A DNA stretch of 64,000 nt from Thalassobacillus sp043497085 (GCA_043497085.1 JBIEKI010000001.1), one strand, 5' to 3'. Shown: positions 23,521-33,178, counted from the stretch's first letter. Notes: generated by a model not told the origin, from the sequence alone. Numbers and translations are program-made.

Positions 23521-26485
23521 CGAACAACCCCTCCTCTTCAATCAATTCAGGTATTGGAGTGAAATCTTCTCGCTCCCATTTTTTTGTCACTCTGACACCG
23601 ATTTGTGGCTGCGGGTTGCCCAGACGGAAGTTTCCAACAACAATAGGAGATTCTCCTTTTGCTTCTAACAGCTCCATCTTCACCTGCATTTCTTTGTAGT
23701 TCGGGGTATGCGTATCTTTATCATGGTAGCTGCTCGTCAGTTTGTTGACGGCTTCTATTTCCTTCCGTGTATTCATTGGCAGATAGAGCTCGTTACCTTT
23801 AACTTGATCAGTCACCCAGACACGCAGCTTCACTTTTCCATAAGGGGAAGTCAGACGCACTAATGCCCCCGTTTCTATGTTTCTTTCTTTGGCAAGCTCC
23901 GGAGATACTTCCAGCCATGGGTTTGGTACTTTATGAGATATCCCGTCTGATTGGTAAGTCATATTTCCTTCGTGGAAATGTTCCAGAATCCTGCCGTTAT
24001 TTAAATGGAGATCATACCCCTCGCCAGCTTCATAAGGCGGGGTCCAGTCTACCGGGAAGAGCTTTGCTTTTCCATCCGGGAAGGCAAATTCTTTTTCATA
24101 TAGTAATGGATGATCCTGTCCATCTTTATCGACTGGCCATACGAGACTGTCCCATCCTTCCAGTCGTTTATAATCAACGCCTGCGAATGCAGGGGCAAGC
24201 GCTGCTGATTCAGCCATAATTTCACCTGGGTTATCATAATTCCAATCAGCACCAAGCCGATTAGCAAGCTCCTGGAAAATCTCCCAATCCGGTTTGCTGT
24301 CGCCTAATGGCTCCATCACTTTATTCAGCTTTTGGATGCGCCGTTCCGTATTGGTAAATGTACCTTCTTTTTCTAGACTCGGGGCAGCCGGAAGAACGAC
24401 ATCGGCAAACTGGGCTGTTTTAGAAAAGAACACGTCCTGCACAACGAAGAAATCGAGTTTTTCAAAAGCTTCATGGACATAATTGATGTTTGAATCGACC
24501 AGTCCCATTTCCTCGCCGAACAGATAGACACCTTTGACGGATCCTTTATGAATGGCCGCGACAATTTCATGATTATTTAGCCCGGGTTCTTTCGGCAGTT
24601 GAGTTCCCCACGCTTTTTCATAGCGGCCGCGGATTGCGTCATCATCGACAGCTTCATATCCCGGGAAGAAGTTCGGCATCGTACCAAAATCACTGGCACC
24701 CTGCACGTTATTGTGCCCGCGAAGCGGATAAGCTCCTGTGCCGCGTTTGCCGAAGTTTCCAGTCACCAGCAGCAAGTTGGCAATCGAAGTGCTTGTATCG
24801 GTGCCCCCCATATGCTGGGTGACCCCCATCGCCCACAGGATACAAGTCGCATTGGATTCATGAATCATCTCCGCTACCTTTTTCATGGTCTCCTGGGTAA
24901 GGCCTGTCACGCTTTCTGCATATTCCATCGTGAATTTATCCAGGGATTGCATGTATTCTTCGACATTATTGACACGTTCTTTTAAAAAGTCTTTGGCTTC
25001 CCATCCCTGGTCTATCATGTATTTCGCTACGGCTGAAATCCAGACAAGGTCTGTGCCTGGCTTAGGATGCAGGTGTAAATCTGCACGTTCCGCCAGACCA
25101 TTTTTACGTAAGTCTGCGACTACCAGCTTCTGATCATGCAGTTTATGTGCCCGCTTGATCCGGGTAGCAAGAACCGGGTGCGATTCTTCCGGATTCGCCC
25201 CTACGACGATAATCAATTCGGCGGCAGCGATATCTTCAATCGTCCCGGAGTCCCCGCCGATCCCGACTGTCCGCATCAACCCGGCAGAGGCAGGAGTCTG
25301 GCAGTAACGCGAGCAGTTATCAATATTGTTCGTATGGAAAATTTGTCTGGCAAGCTTCTGCATCAAATAGTTTTCTTCGTTGGTACACTTAGAGGAAGCT
25401 ATGAAACCAAGCGCATCGGAACCGTTCTGCTGTTTGATGCCCTGCAGTTTTTCTGCCACAAGTGAGAGGGCTTCATCCCATGAGGCTTCTACAAATTTTT
25501 CTCCTTTACGAATCAATGGTGTTTTCAACCGTTCCTTGCTATTAACGAAATCCCAGCCGAATTTCCCTTTGACACATGTGGAAATTCCGTTGGCAGGTGC
25601 TTCAGGATGAGGCTGGACTTTTAAAATATCCCGGCCCTTTGTCCATACTTCAAAGCTGCATCCGACCCCACAGTACGTGCAAACTGTCTTCGTTTTATTG
25701 ATCCGGCTTTCCCGCATCGCAGCTTCAACATTGGATATGGCAAAAATGCCACTATAGCCTGGTTCAACTTCCTTTGTCACATCAATCATTGGTTCAAGTA
25801 TGTTCTTTGGTATTTTTGTCATATATCCTGCTTCACCAAGCATCGATTTTTCCATTAAGGCGTTGCAAGGGCATACACTGACACAGTGGCCGCAGGAAAC
25901 GCAGGAGGACTGATTGATCGGAACATCATTATCCCAGATGACACGGGGTTCTTTCCGTTCCCAGTCAATCGAAAGCACCTCACTGACTTGTAAGTCCTGA
26001 CAGGCTTCTACACATAATCCACAAAGAATACACTGGTCTGGTTCATACCGGTAGAATGGATGGGTGTTATCTGCCGTGTAAGGTTTGGGTGTGAACGGGT
26101 ATTTCTGATGGTTCACTTGCAGATGCTCGGCAGTGTTATGCACGACGCAGTCTCCATTGTTATTATCACAAACGGTACAGTACAGCTCATGGTTCTCTAA
26201 TATACGGGACATTCCCTCGAGCTGGGCTTCCTTAACCTTGTCGGATTTATCGGAAACTTGCATGCCTTGTTCGATTTTAGTGGAGCAGGAGCGCTGAAGC
26301 TTTCCATTTACATCGACAAAACAAGTGTCACACGTCTGGATGACTCCCACTCCTAAATCAGGCTGTGAAGCGCAAATTCCCGGCATGTAAATGTCGTTGT
26401 CACGTGCGGCTTCAAAGATCGACTGTCCTTCATTAGCTTCGATTTCCTGACCATTAATGCTGATTGTCACTTTTTTCATTTCCAT
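23495..26485 (-). CDS. fdhF: Formate dehydrogenase alpha subunit (molybdopterin, Fe-S)
   Basis: A 996-residue enzyme oxidising formate to CO2. Order: N-terminal 2Fe-2S ferredoxin domain (about 1-80, with CASQPDLGVG and CDTCF), a His/Cys cluster (CTVCDNNNGDC), two 4Fe-4S sites (CILCGLCVEAC, CVSCGHCVSVCPC), the molybdopterin Fe4S4 domain (CTYCGVGC), the bis-MGD catalytic domain and a dinucleotide-binding C-terminal domain. The metal ligand is Cys391 in NIDNCSRYCQ, so this is the cysteine form, not the selenocysteine form. ATG at 26485 has AGGTGG 5 nt upstream. First of three overlapping genes; no export signal, hence cytoplasmic. Confidence 0.93.
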   Translation of the reverse strand: MEMKKVTISINGQEIEANEGQSIFEAARDNDIYMPGICASQPDLGVGVIQTCDTCFVDVNGKLQRSCSTKIEQGMQVSDKSDKVKEAQLEGMSRILENHELYCTVCDNNNGDCVVHNTAEHLQVNHQKYPFTPKPYTADNTHPFYRYEPDQCILCGLCVEACQDLQVSEVLSIDWERKEPRVIWDNDVPINQSSCVSCGHCVSVCPCNALMEKSMLGEAGYMTKIPKNILEPMIDVTKEVEPGYSGIFAISNVEAAMRESRINKTKTVCTYCGVGCSFEVWTKGRDILKVQPHPEAPANGISTCVKGKFGWDFVNSKERLKTPLIRKGEKFVEASWDEALSLVAEKLQGIKQQNGSDALGFIASSKCTNEENYLMQKLARQIFHTNNIDNCSRYCQTPASAGLMRTVGIGGDSGTIEDIAAAELIIVVGANPEESHPVLATRIKRAHKLHDQKLVVADLRKNGLAERADLHLHPKPGTDLVWISAVAKYMIDQGWEAKDFLKERVNNVEEYMQSLDKFTMEYAESVTGLTQETMKKVAEMIHESNATCILWAMGVTQHMGGTDTSTSIANLLLVTGNFGKRGTGAYPLRGHNNVQGASDFGTMPNFFPGYEAVDDDAIRGRYEKAWGTQLPKEPGLNNHEIVAAIHKGSVKGVYLFGEEMGLVDSNINYVHEAFEKLDFFVVQDVFFSKTAQFADVVLPAAPSLEKEGTFTNTERRIQKLNKVMEPLGDSKPDWEIFQELANRLGADWNYDNPGEIMAESAALAPAFAGVDYKRLEGWDSLVWPVDKDGQDHPLLYEKEFAFPDGKAKLFPVDWTPPYEAGEGYDLHLNNGRILEHFHEGNMTYQSDGISHKVPNPWLEVSPELAKERNIETGALVRLTSPYGKVKLRVWVTDQVKGNELYLPMNTRKEIEAVNKLTSSYHDKDTHTPNYKEMQVKMELLEAKGESPIVVGNFRLGNPQPQIGVRVTKKWEREDFTPIPELIEEEGLFDGQSDTAN

Positions 26486-26559
26486 CAAAACCACCTATTG
26501 TAAAATTAAGTATAGTTAAAGTATGAACAAAACCAGAGTATTCTATAAAAGGAATATTT

Positions 26560-26588
26560 TTGACAAGCTGATAATGGGGAATGATACC
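26560..26588 (+). promoter_or_regulatory. Possible promoter of the 3-methyladenine glycosylase gene
   Basis: A consensus TTGACA (26560-26565) is followed after 17 bp by GATACC, a poor -10 box. Confidence 0.35.
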
Positions 26589-26606
26589 GATACAGGAGGT
26601 GTCTGA

Positions 26607-27203
26607 ATGAGTTATCAACCGCTGGAACAAGATTTTTTTCACCAGCCTACATTAGAGCTCGCTGAAGCGTTATTAGGGAAAACATTAGTGAAAGAAACCG
26701 AGGAAGGAACTGCTTCAGGCAGAATTGTGGAAACAGAAGCCTACATAGGTCCAGGTGACCGTGCAGCCCATAGTTATGGAAATCGGAGGACGAAACGGAC
26801 GGAGGTTATGTTTGGAGCGCCAGGTCATGTCTATACGTATGTGATGCATACCCATTGCCTTGTTAACGTAGTGAGCGGCAATGTGCTGGAACCGGAAGCG
26901 ATATTGATCCGTGCTGTAGAGCCGCTGGAAGGGATTAACTTGATGTACCAGCGCCGCGGAGAAAATAAAAAAGAGATCGAGTTGACTAATGGACCGGGGA
27001 AGCTCACGAAAGCGTTGGGAATCATCAAATCAGACTATGGTCTGAAATTCGACCGCCCGCCCTTATATATCGCAGATGGAGATAAGCCTGAATCCATATC
27101 TGCCGGTCCTCGGGTTGGCATCGATAACAGTGGAGAAGCTCGTGATTATCCCTGGAGGTTTTGGGTAACTGGAAACCGGTTTGTATCGAAAGCGAGAAAA
27201 TGA
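26607..27203 (+). CDS. DNA-3-methyladenine glycosylase (AAG/MPG family)
   Basis: A 198-residue base-excision repair enzyme that removes alkylated purines. The family motifs are RIVETEAYIGPGDRAAHSYGNRRTKR, VMFGAPGHVYTYVMH and LTNGPGKLTKALGI; the catalytic Glu is the one in VETEAY. Length is normal. GGAGGTG precedes the ATG by about 7 nt. It is divergent from fdhF and convergent with the yetF-like gene, with only 11 bp between stop codons. Confidence 0.93.
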   Translation: MSYQPLEQDFFHQPTLELAEALLGKTLVKETEEGTASGRIVETEAYIGPGDRAAHSYGNRRTKRTEVMFGAPGHVYTYVMHTHCLVNVVSGNVLEPEAILIRAVEPLEGINLMYQRRGENKKEIELTNGPGKLTKALGIIKSDYGLKFDRPPLYIADGDKPESISAGPRVGIDNSGEARDYPWRFWVTGNRFVSKARK

Positions 27204-27214
27204 CTGTATTACTG

Positions 27215-27940
27215 TTAATGCTGTACTGGTGGTACCGCTTGTCTAACTTCACTTTTCAGCGTATAGTGCAGCTCTAATTCCCGATTGAGGGAAGCATAAA
27301 ATACATCATTGATATCTTTGACTCCATTATTAAGCAACTGGCGGCGTACCCAGACAGCTTTCACTCCAAAGTAACTTAAAACTTCCCGTGAGATATCACC
27401 CTCAATGATGATCGGCAGAGCGATATCGGAAGAGTAGGGGATGATGTTCATATCCTGTCTCGTCACAGTCTGATGGCGCGCATGTTTCAGTACACTCAAC
27501 TCGCCATTCGCTTCCACGATTGCTGTCTGAACTTCCGCGATATCAAAGACATCCTTCTCACGCAGCATCTGGAGGACATTATCTATCGAGTAATGGATTT
27601 TTTTCATATTTTCATTGATGAACTTGCCATTTTGAATAACCACAGTCGGTTTGAACGTAATCCATCTTCCGAACGAACGGCTGGATATTTTCAGTTTTGC
27701 GACAAGCCTCTGTAATAACCCCAGGGTGATAATGGCCACGGCAGTAGGAATATGATTTACTGACGGGTCAGCGATATCCGCCCCAACGACAGACCCGAGG
27801 GTCAGGATGATCAGCAAGTCGAAAATCGGAAGTTCTCCGATCGCTCTTTTCCCCATAAAAATAGCGGTAATGAGCATCAAAGGGACGATAGTGGAAATAC
27901 GCCCAAGTACAAGCAATGATTCTTTCAATAGCTCCAGCAT
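27215..27940 (-). CDS. DUF421 (YetF family) membrane protein
   Basis: A 241-residue protein with three N-terminal helices, including GKRAIGELPIFDLLIILTLGSVVG, a family hallmark, and a cytoplasmic mixed alpha/beta domain (about 85-225) typical of DUF421. YetF-type proteins of Bacillus are linked to spore membranes and spore properties; the biochemical role here is unknown. Monocistronic, ribosome site AGGAG upstream. Confidence 0.88.
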   Translation of the reverse strand: MLELLKESLLVLGRISTIVPLMLITAIFMGKRAIGELPIFDLLIILTLGSVVGADIADPSVNHIPTAVAIITLGLLQRLVAKLKISSRSFGRWITFKPTVVIQNGKFINENMKKIHYSIDNVLQMLREKDVFDIAEVQTAIVEANGELSVLKHARHQTVTRQDMNIIPYSSDIALPIIIEGDISREVLSYFGVKAVWVRRQLLNNGVKDINDVFYASLNRELELHYTLKSEVRQAVPPVQH

Positions 27941-28074
27941 ATTTTTTCACTCCTATAAATACTTGGTACTATCTTTTCCAAAATATAGGGGTATTAGACC
28001 TGCTTAATGGTTCGCTGAAACCCGTTTTTGCTGTATAATTATAAGAACTTTCAGAACTATCGGGGGAACCGGAC

Positions 28075-29793
28075 ATGCGAAGAATGTTTGCTTATGCTTA
28101 CCACTATAAAATATCGATGTACATTGGGTTGTTTTTGATGGTTGTCGAGCTGGTTGTCGAATTGATCCAGCCATTGTTAATGGCCCGAATCATCGATGAT
28201 GGAATTTTGCAGGAAGATCTTAAGACAGTTGCGATTTGGGGAGGTGTACTGGTGGCGATTTCACTGGTTGCTTTTGCAGCCGGCATCACCAATTCCTATT
28301 TTGCAGCGAATGTCAGCCAGGGGGCAGGCTACGACATGCGCGATGACATGTTCCGAAAAGTCCAGGAATTCACCAGTAAAAACTTTCAGCGTTTTTCAAC
28401 ACCGACATTGATCACGAGGATGACAAATGATGTTACACAAATCCAGAACTTGATTTTTATGTTCATGCGGATAGCCCTGCGCGCCCCGTTATTCATCATC
28501 GGCGGGCTCGTGATGGCATTTACCGTACATAAAGAATTAGCGATGATTTTATTATTATCCGTGCCCCTTATGTTGTTGTTCTTATTTTGGATACTGACAA
28601 AGGGTGTGACGTATTTTCGTCGTGTTCAGGAAAAGCTGGATAACCTAAACACCATTATCAGGGAAAACCTTGCCGGTATCCGGTTGATCAAAGGTTTTAA
28701 CCGGGGTAACTATGAAGAAGGCAGGTTCAAGAATGCTAACACATCTTTGATGAACGATAACAAAAAAGCGTTATGGCTGATGGAGTTAGCCATGCCAATG
28801 GTCATGCTTGGAATGAACCTGGTCATACTCGTAATCTTATGGTTCGGTGCTAGCCAGCTGAATCTCGGAACTGCGAAAGCGGGGGAAGTTGTGGCTATCA
28901 TTAATTACGCTACCCGTATGATGTTCACCTTTTCTGTGTTCACCTTTTTAATCATGGTATTTTCGCGAGGACAAGCTTCTGCTAACCGGATTAATGAAAT
29001 CATAGAGGCTGAAGGAGTACAGACTCACGAACAAAAAGGTGGAATACAAAAAGAAATCCAGGGTGCCGTCGGGTTTGAAGAAGTTTCGTATACTTATCCA
29101 TCCATTAAGCTGCCTGCTATTGAAAGGATCACTTTTCACGCAAAAGCAGGGGAGACAGTGGGGATCTTAGGAGAAACTGGCTCAGGTAAATCGACGCTCC
29201 TTCATCTTATCCCGAGACTGCAGGAGGCAACTAGTGGAAAAGTGCTTATCGATGGAATGCCGATTGAAGAATATGATGTCAAAGCACTGCGTAAGCAAAT
29301 CAGTCTTGTTCCCCAGGAGATTCATTTATTCTCAGGAAGTGTGAAGGAAAACATTCAATGGGGAAAAGATGATGCCACCATGGAAGAAGTGATAAAAGCG
29401 GCAAAGGATGCTCAAATCCATGACTTTATTACATCCCTTCCGGACGGCTATGAGACGAAACTCGGTCAGAAAGGGGTTACCTTTTCCGGCGGGCAAAAAC
29501 AGCGCCTGTCGATCGCGAGAGCGCTCGTACGGGACCCTAAGATACTCTTGTTAGATGACAGTACCAGTGCGCTTGATGCGCATACAGAAGCCAGGCTGTT
29601 AGCAAGCCTGCGGAAGAAGGAGTGCACGGTAGTAATTGTCGCTCAAAAGATAAGCTCTTTAAAGGCCGCTGACAAAATACTATTGATGCATCAAGGTCAC
29701 ATCCTCGCAGCAGGCGACCATGAAACATTACTGAAGAATAATGCCTATTACCAGCAAGTCTACCAGTCCCAGCAAGAAACGGAGGCGATTTAA
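28075..29793 (+). CDS. ABC exporter half-transporter with degenerate nucleotide site (subunit 1)
   Basis: A 572-residue fusion of six membrane helices (about 1-310) and an ABC ATPase (about 330-572). Walker A is GETGSGKST and the signature is FSGGQ. However, Walker B ends LLLDDS, with Asp instead of the catalytic Glu, and the switch residue is Gln (VVIVAQK) instead of His. It therefore supplies the degenerate site of a heterodimer with the next gene, which starts on the base after its stop codon. This is the pattern of BmrCD, YfiBC or TM287/288 type multidrug exporters; substrate unknown. Confidence 0.92.
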   Translation: MRRMFAYAYHYKISMYIGLFLMVVELVVELIQPLLMARIIDDGILQEDLKTVAIWGGVLVAISLVAFAAGITNSYFAANVSQGAGYDMRDDMFRKVQEFTSKNFQRFSTPTLITRMTNDVTQIQNLIFMFMRIALRAPLFIIGGLVMAFTVHKELAMILLLSVPLMLLFLFWILTKGVTYFRRVQEKLDNLNTIIRENLAGIRLIKGFNRGNYEEGRFKNANTSLMNDNKKALWLMELAMPMVMLGMNLVILVILWFGASQLNLGTAKAGEVVAIINYATRMMFTFSVFTFLIMVFSRGQASANRINEIIEAEGVQTHEQKGGIQKEIQGAVGFEEVSYTYPSIKLPAIERITFHAKAGETVGILGETGSGKSTLLHLIPRLQEATSGKVLIDGMPIEEYDVKALRKQISLVPQEIHLFSGSVKENIQWGKDDATMEEVIKAAKDAQIHDFITSLPDGYETKLGQKGVTFSGGQKQRLSIARALVRDPKILLLDDSTSALDAHTEARLLASLRKKECTVVIVAQKISSLKAADKILLMHQGHILAAGDHETLLKNNAYYQQVYQSQQETEAI

Positions 29794-31629
29794 ATGGCGG
29801 ATAACAAGGGGCATAAACAGACAGAGTCTCCCCAGCTTCCAAAAGCCCGTCATCACGGTATCGGAACAAGGCCTCCAAAAGTAGAAAACATTAAGGCAAC
29901 TATAAAGAGAGTCTGGAGTTATATGCGAAGCGAGAAGCGGTTGTTCTGGCTGGTACTGGTTATTGTTCTGATCAGTTCGTTATTGTCTTTGTTAGGTCCT
30001 TACCTGCTCGGAGTGGCAGTTGATAGAGTGATTGAAGATCCAGAGACCAGTACACTGCTGCAAATGCTGGTTCTATTAGGAGCGGTTTATATATTTCACT
30101 CTATAACTTTATGGCTGCAAAACTACTGGATGATCGGCATATCGCAAAACACGGTATTTACGATGCGTAACCACCTGTTTTCACATCTCCAGCGGCTGCC
30201 GATTTTATTTTTCCAGGAACGGCAATTCGGAGAGCTGATGAGCCGGCTGACGAATGATATGGAAAATGTCAGCAGAACATTGAACACCGCCGTCATCCAA
30301 TTCACTACCAGCCTGATCACTATTCTCGGAACTATTGGAATGATGCTGTGGTTAAGTCCACTATTGACGGTACTTACGCTCACCATTGTGCCGGTGATGT
30401 ATTTCGGAATGAAATGGATTACGAAACGGACGGGGCGGTTTTTCAAGGATCAACAGAGAGAACTTGGGGATATGAATGGCTACGTGGAGGAAATGTTTTC
30501 CGGGCAGACGATCATCAAGATGTTCTCCCAGGAACAAAATGTCATCGACACCTTCCGGAAGAAAAACGAAACCCTTAAGCACGCCAGTTACTGGGCACAG
30601 ACGTACTCCGGTTTTATCCCGAAGCTGATGAATATGCTGAATAATATCAGTTTTGCCATCATCGTCGGCGGGGGAGGGATTCTGGCTGTAAATGGTGCCG
30701 TTTCTATCGGGGTAATTGTTACGTTCACTACCTATTCCAGGCAGTTCACCCGTCCATTGAACGACCTTGCCAACCAATTCAATATGATTCTCTCGGCAGT
30801 TGCAGGGGCTGATCGCGTTTTTCAGATTATTGATGAAACAGAAGAGACAAAAGATGAGGAACAAGCAGAAGCTATTAAAAACCTCCACGGAGGAATAGAG
30901 TTCCGTTCTGTCTACTTTTCCTACGAGGATGAGCAGCCAACCCTGAAAAATATTAATTTTACAGCTTCACCGGGAGAGACAGTAGCCCTTGTCGGGCCGA
31001 CGGGAGCAGGAAAAACAACCATCATTTCTCTCCTGTCGCGTTTCTATGAAACGGATGAAGGCGAAATACTAGTAGATGGACAGAATCTCAAGCATATCAC
31101 ACGGGACAGCCTCCGAAAGCAGATGGGGGTCGTATTACAGGATGCTACTTTATTCCATACTACGATTAGAGAGAACCTTCGCTATGGCAGGCTGGATGCC
31201 AGTGATGAAGAAGTAGAAGATGCCGCCAAAGCAGCTAATGCCCATAGCTTTATCAGCCGTCTTCCGGAAGGCTATGATACAGTCCTTGATGCGGATGGGA
31301 AAGGAATCAGTCATGGCCAGCGCCAGTTGCTCTCTATAGCCAGGGCAATACTGGCCGATCCGTCTCTATTGATACTTGATGAAGCAACAAGCAGCATCGA
31401 TACCGTGACAGAAATCAAAATCAATGAAGCATTGGCTAATTTGATGGAAGGACGGACAAGTTTTGTCATCGCCCATAGGCTTAATACCATCCGTTCAGCC
31501 GATTTGATACTGGTACTTCAGGATGGGAAAATTATCGAGCAAGGCAGTCATCAGGAACTGCTTAAAAAAGAGGGTTTCTACGCGGATCTAGTAAGAGCCC
31601 AACAAAATAATGATTTGAATGCAGGGTGA
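29794..31629 (+). CDS. ABC exporter half-transporter with intact catalytic residues (subunit 2)
   Basis: A 611-residue half-transporter with an N-terminal extension, six membrane helices and an ATPase domain. Walker A is GPTGAGKTT, Walker B with catalytic Glu is LLILDEATSS, and the H-loop is FVIAHR. The signature is SHGQ rather than SGGQ. The consensus ATP site is thus built from this subunit's Walker motifs and subunit 1's FSGGQ; the other site is degenerate. ATG abuts the TAA of the upstream gene, so the two are co-translated. Confidence 0.93.
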   Translation: MADNKGHKQTESPQLPKARHHGIGTRPPKVENIKATIKRVWSYMRSEKRLFWLVLVIVLISSLLSLLGPYLLGVAVDRVIEDPETSTLLQMLVLLGAVYIFHSITLWLQNYWMIGISQNTVFTMRNHLFSHLQRLPILFFQERQFGELMSRLTNDMENVSRTLNTAVIQFTTSLITILGTIGMMLWLSPLLTVLTLTIVPVMYFGMKWITKRTGRFFKDQQRELGDMNGYVEEMFSGQTIIKMFSQEQNVIDTFRKKNETLKHASYWAQTYSGFIPKLMNMLNNISFAIIVGGGGILAVNGAVSIGVIVTFTTYSRQFTRPLNDLANQFNMILSAVAGADRVFQIIDETEETKDEEQAEAIKNLHGGIEFRSVYFSYEDEQPTLKNINFTASPGETVALVGPTGAGKTTIISLLSRFYETDEGEILVDGQNLKHITRDSLRKQMGVVLQDATLFHTTIRENLRYGRLDASDEEVEDAAKAANAHSFISRLPEGYDTVLDADGKGISHGQRQLLSIARAILADPSLLILDEATSSIDTVTEIKINEALANLMEGRTSFVIAHRLNTIRSADLILVLQDGKIIEQGSHQELLKKEGFYADLVRAQQNNDLNAG

Positions 31630-31698
31630 CAAAGAGGCAATGCCCTTTAGTGCAATATGAAGGTAAACCAAATGTTTTTAGGAAAGGAATTAATAATT

Positions 31699-32682
31699 AT
31701 GGTTCGTTTTGGTATTATCGGTACGAATTTTATTACGGAACGATTATTAGAAGATGTAAAAGGTTATGAGGACTTCCAGCTAACAGCAGTGTATTCTCGT
31801 ACGAAAGAAAGAGCTGAAGAGTTTGCTGAAAGATTCGGTGCTGAAGAGGTATATGTAAGCGTTGAAGATATGGCAAAAAGTAATAATGTTGATGCTGTCT
31901 ACATAGCCAGTCCCAATTCTTTTCATGCTCAGCAGGCAATCACAGTAATGGAGCAGGGAAAACATGTGTTATGTGAAAAACCGATGGCCTCAAATGTTAA
32001 AGAAGTAGAAGCTATGGTTGAAGCAGCTGGAAGAAATGATGTGCTGCTTATGGAGGCCATGAAGACCACTTTCCTGCCAAACTTTCTAAGTATACAAAAG
32101 AACATCCATAAAATAGGGAAGGTAAGGCGTTATGTAGGAAGCTTTTGTAAGTATTCCTCTCGTTATGATGCTTATAAGGAGGGAGAGGTCCTTAATGCCT
32201 TCAATCCGAAGTTTTCGAATGGTTCGTTGATGGATTTAGGTGTGTATTGTATTTACCCGATGCTGCTTCTCTTCGGAGCTCCTAAAAGCATACAAGCTCA
32301 TGCAGTGAAGCTGGAGACGGGTGTGGATGGAGAAGGGAGCATCATTTTCAGTTATGATGATAAGGAAGCGGTGGTGATGCACTCCAAGATCTCTACCTCT
32401 TTTTCTCCATCTGAAATACAGGGGGAGTATGGCAGTATATTGATTGATAACATTTCCGACCCTGAGCACGTAGAGATTAGATATAAGGATGGGAGTGAGG
32501 AAAATCTTACTCAACCCTCTGCTTCTCCCTCTATGTACTATGAGGCAGCTGAGTTCATTAAACTTATTAAAGAAGGTAAAAGAGAGTCGGCTATTAACTC
32601 TCATCATCACTCTCTCACTACCATTAAAATAGTTGAAGAAGCCAGGAAGCAGGCTGGAATTGTCTATCCAGCGGATCAATAA
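31699..32682 (+). CDS. Gfo/Idh/MocA family NAD(P)-dependent oxidoreductase
   Basis: A 327-residue two-domain dehydrogenase. The Rossmann fold begins VRFGIIGTNFITERLL and contains the diagnostic LCEKPMASN; the C-terminal beta-sheet domain has GSLMDLGVYCIYP. Substrates of this family are usually sugars or inositols; none can be assigned here. The ATG at 31699 lies downstream of AGGAAAGGA; an in-frame ATG at 31657 lacks a site. It follows the ABC exporter by 69 bp and may be co-transcribed. Confidence 0.88.
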   Translation: MVRFGIIGTNFITERLLEDVKGYEDFQLTAVYSRTKERAEEFAERFGAEEVYVSVEDMAKSNNVDAVYIASPNSFHAQQAITVMEQGKHVLCEKPMASNVKEVEAMVEAAGRNDVLLMEAMKTTFLPNFLSIQKNIHKIGKVRRYVGSFCKYSSRYDAYKEGEVLNAFNPKFSNGSLMDLGVYCIYPMLLLFGAPKSIQAHAVKLETGVDGEGSIIFSYDDKEAVVMHSKISTSFSPSEIQGEYGSILIDNISDPEHVEIRYKDGSEENLTQPSASPSMYYEAAEFIKLIKEGKRESAINSHHHSLTTIKIVEEARKQAGIVYPADQ

Positions 32683-32721
32683 TCCTATCTGTTAACTTTT
32701 GGATATTTTCTCCCTCATTTT

Positions 32722-32755
32722 AGCCGTTATCTTATTATTGATAATGGCTTTTTTT
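32722..32755 (+). terminator. Terminator of the oxidoreductase gene
   Basis: AGCCGTTATC pairs with GATAATGGCT, followed by a T run. Confidence 0.85.
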
Positions 32756-32780
32756 GTTTGTAATATAAACCTTTTCTTTC

Positions 32781-32800
32781 TCCCTCCCTCCCTCCCTCCC
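32781..32800 (-). repeat. TCCC x5 tetranucleotide repeat; G-quadruplex motif on the minus strand
   Basis: Five exact TCCC units give five runs of three G separated by single A on the minus strand, an ideal parallel G-quadruplex sequence. It lies in the 578-bp gap from 32683 to 33260, between the terminator and the centromere-like array, and could also vary in length by slippage. Confidence 0.85.
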
Positions 32801-32962
32801 TTTTTTTCATAGTAATTCATCATTTTCTCTCTATTACCCTCTTATCTTTCCATTAAATACCATACAATTAAACTCAATTCTCTTCGGATATACTATAATC
32901 TCTCATTATTCGAGGCTTTTCGTATTTGTAAAATAATAGAATATTAACAGATATTTTCCCAA

Positions 32963-33138
32963 GTATACAAAAATGCATGCAAGTGTACTTAAAAGTATAC
33001 ATGTACACAAAAAGAATACAAATTGCACACAAATTGGTGTGCAAGTACACAAATCAGTATACATGCTGTTACATAGCCATGTGTACAAATTGTCTTACAA
33101 GTACACGGAAATGTATGCTTGTTTGCTTGAATGTATGC
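32963..33138. repeat. Centromere-like array (parC candidate), 20-bp period
   Basis: Hexamers of the GTRYAC / GTATGC type recur with alternating spacings of 12 and 8 bp. Starts are at 32963, 32975, 32983, 32995, 33003, 33015, 33025, 33037, 33045, 33057, 33081, 33101, 33113, 33121 and 33133, a 20-bp period with small phase shifts near 33020 and 33060-33080. Between them the DNA is A/T-rich. The array lies directly upstream of ParM-like and ParR-like genes, where type II partition systems keep their centromere and promoter. The ParR-like ribbon-helix-helix protein is the expected ligand. Confidence 0.8.
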
Positions 33139-33151
33139 AACTATTTTCTTA

Positions 33152-33178
33152 TTGACGATACTATCAATCTGCTATAAC
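33152..33178 (+). promoter_or_regulatory. Possible promoter of the partition operon
   Basis: TTGACG (33152-33157) and TATAAC (33173-33178) are 15 bp apart, a short but usable spacing. It abuts the right end of the array, so ParR binding to the array could repress it, as in known parMRC loci. Confidence 0.45.

Noticed and set aside
25313..25315. Formate dehydrogenase as a selenoprotein
   Set aside because: The ligand codon is TGC (Cys391), and the frame has no internal TGA.
32963..33138. CRISPR-like array
   Set aside because: The repeats are 6-bp words at 8/12-bp steps, with no long identical repeats or unique spacers and no cas genes; a partition centromere fits better.
32973..33177. Short coding frames across the centromere-like array
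   Set aside because: They arise from the periodic GTATAC/GTACAC repeats, have low-complexity translations and lack ribosome sites.
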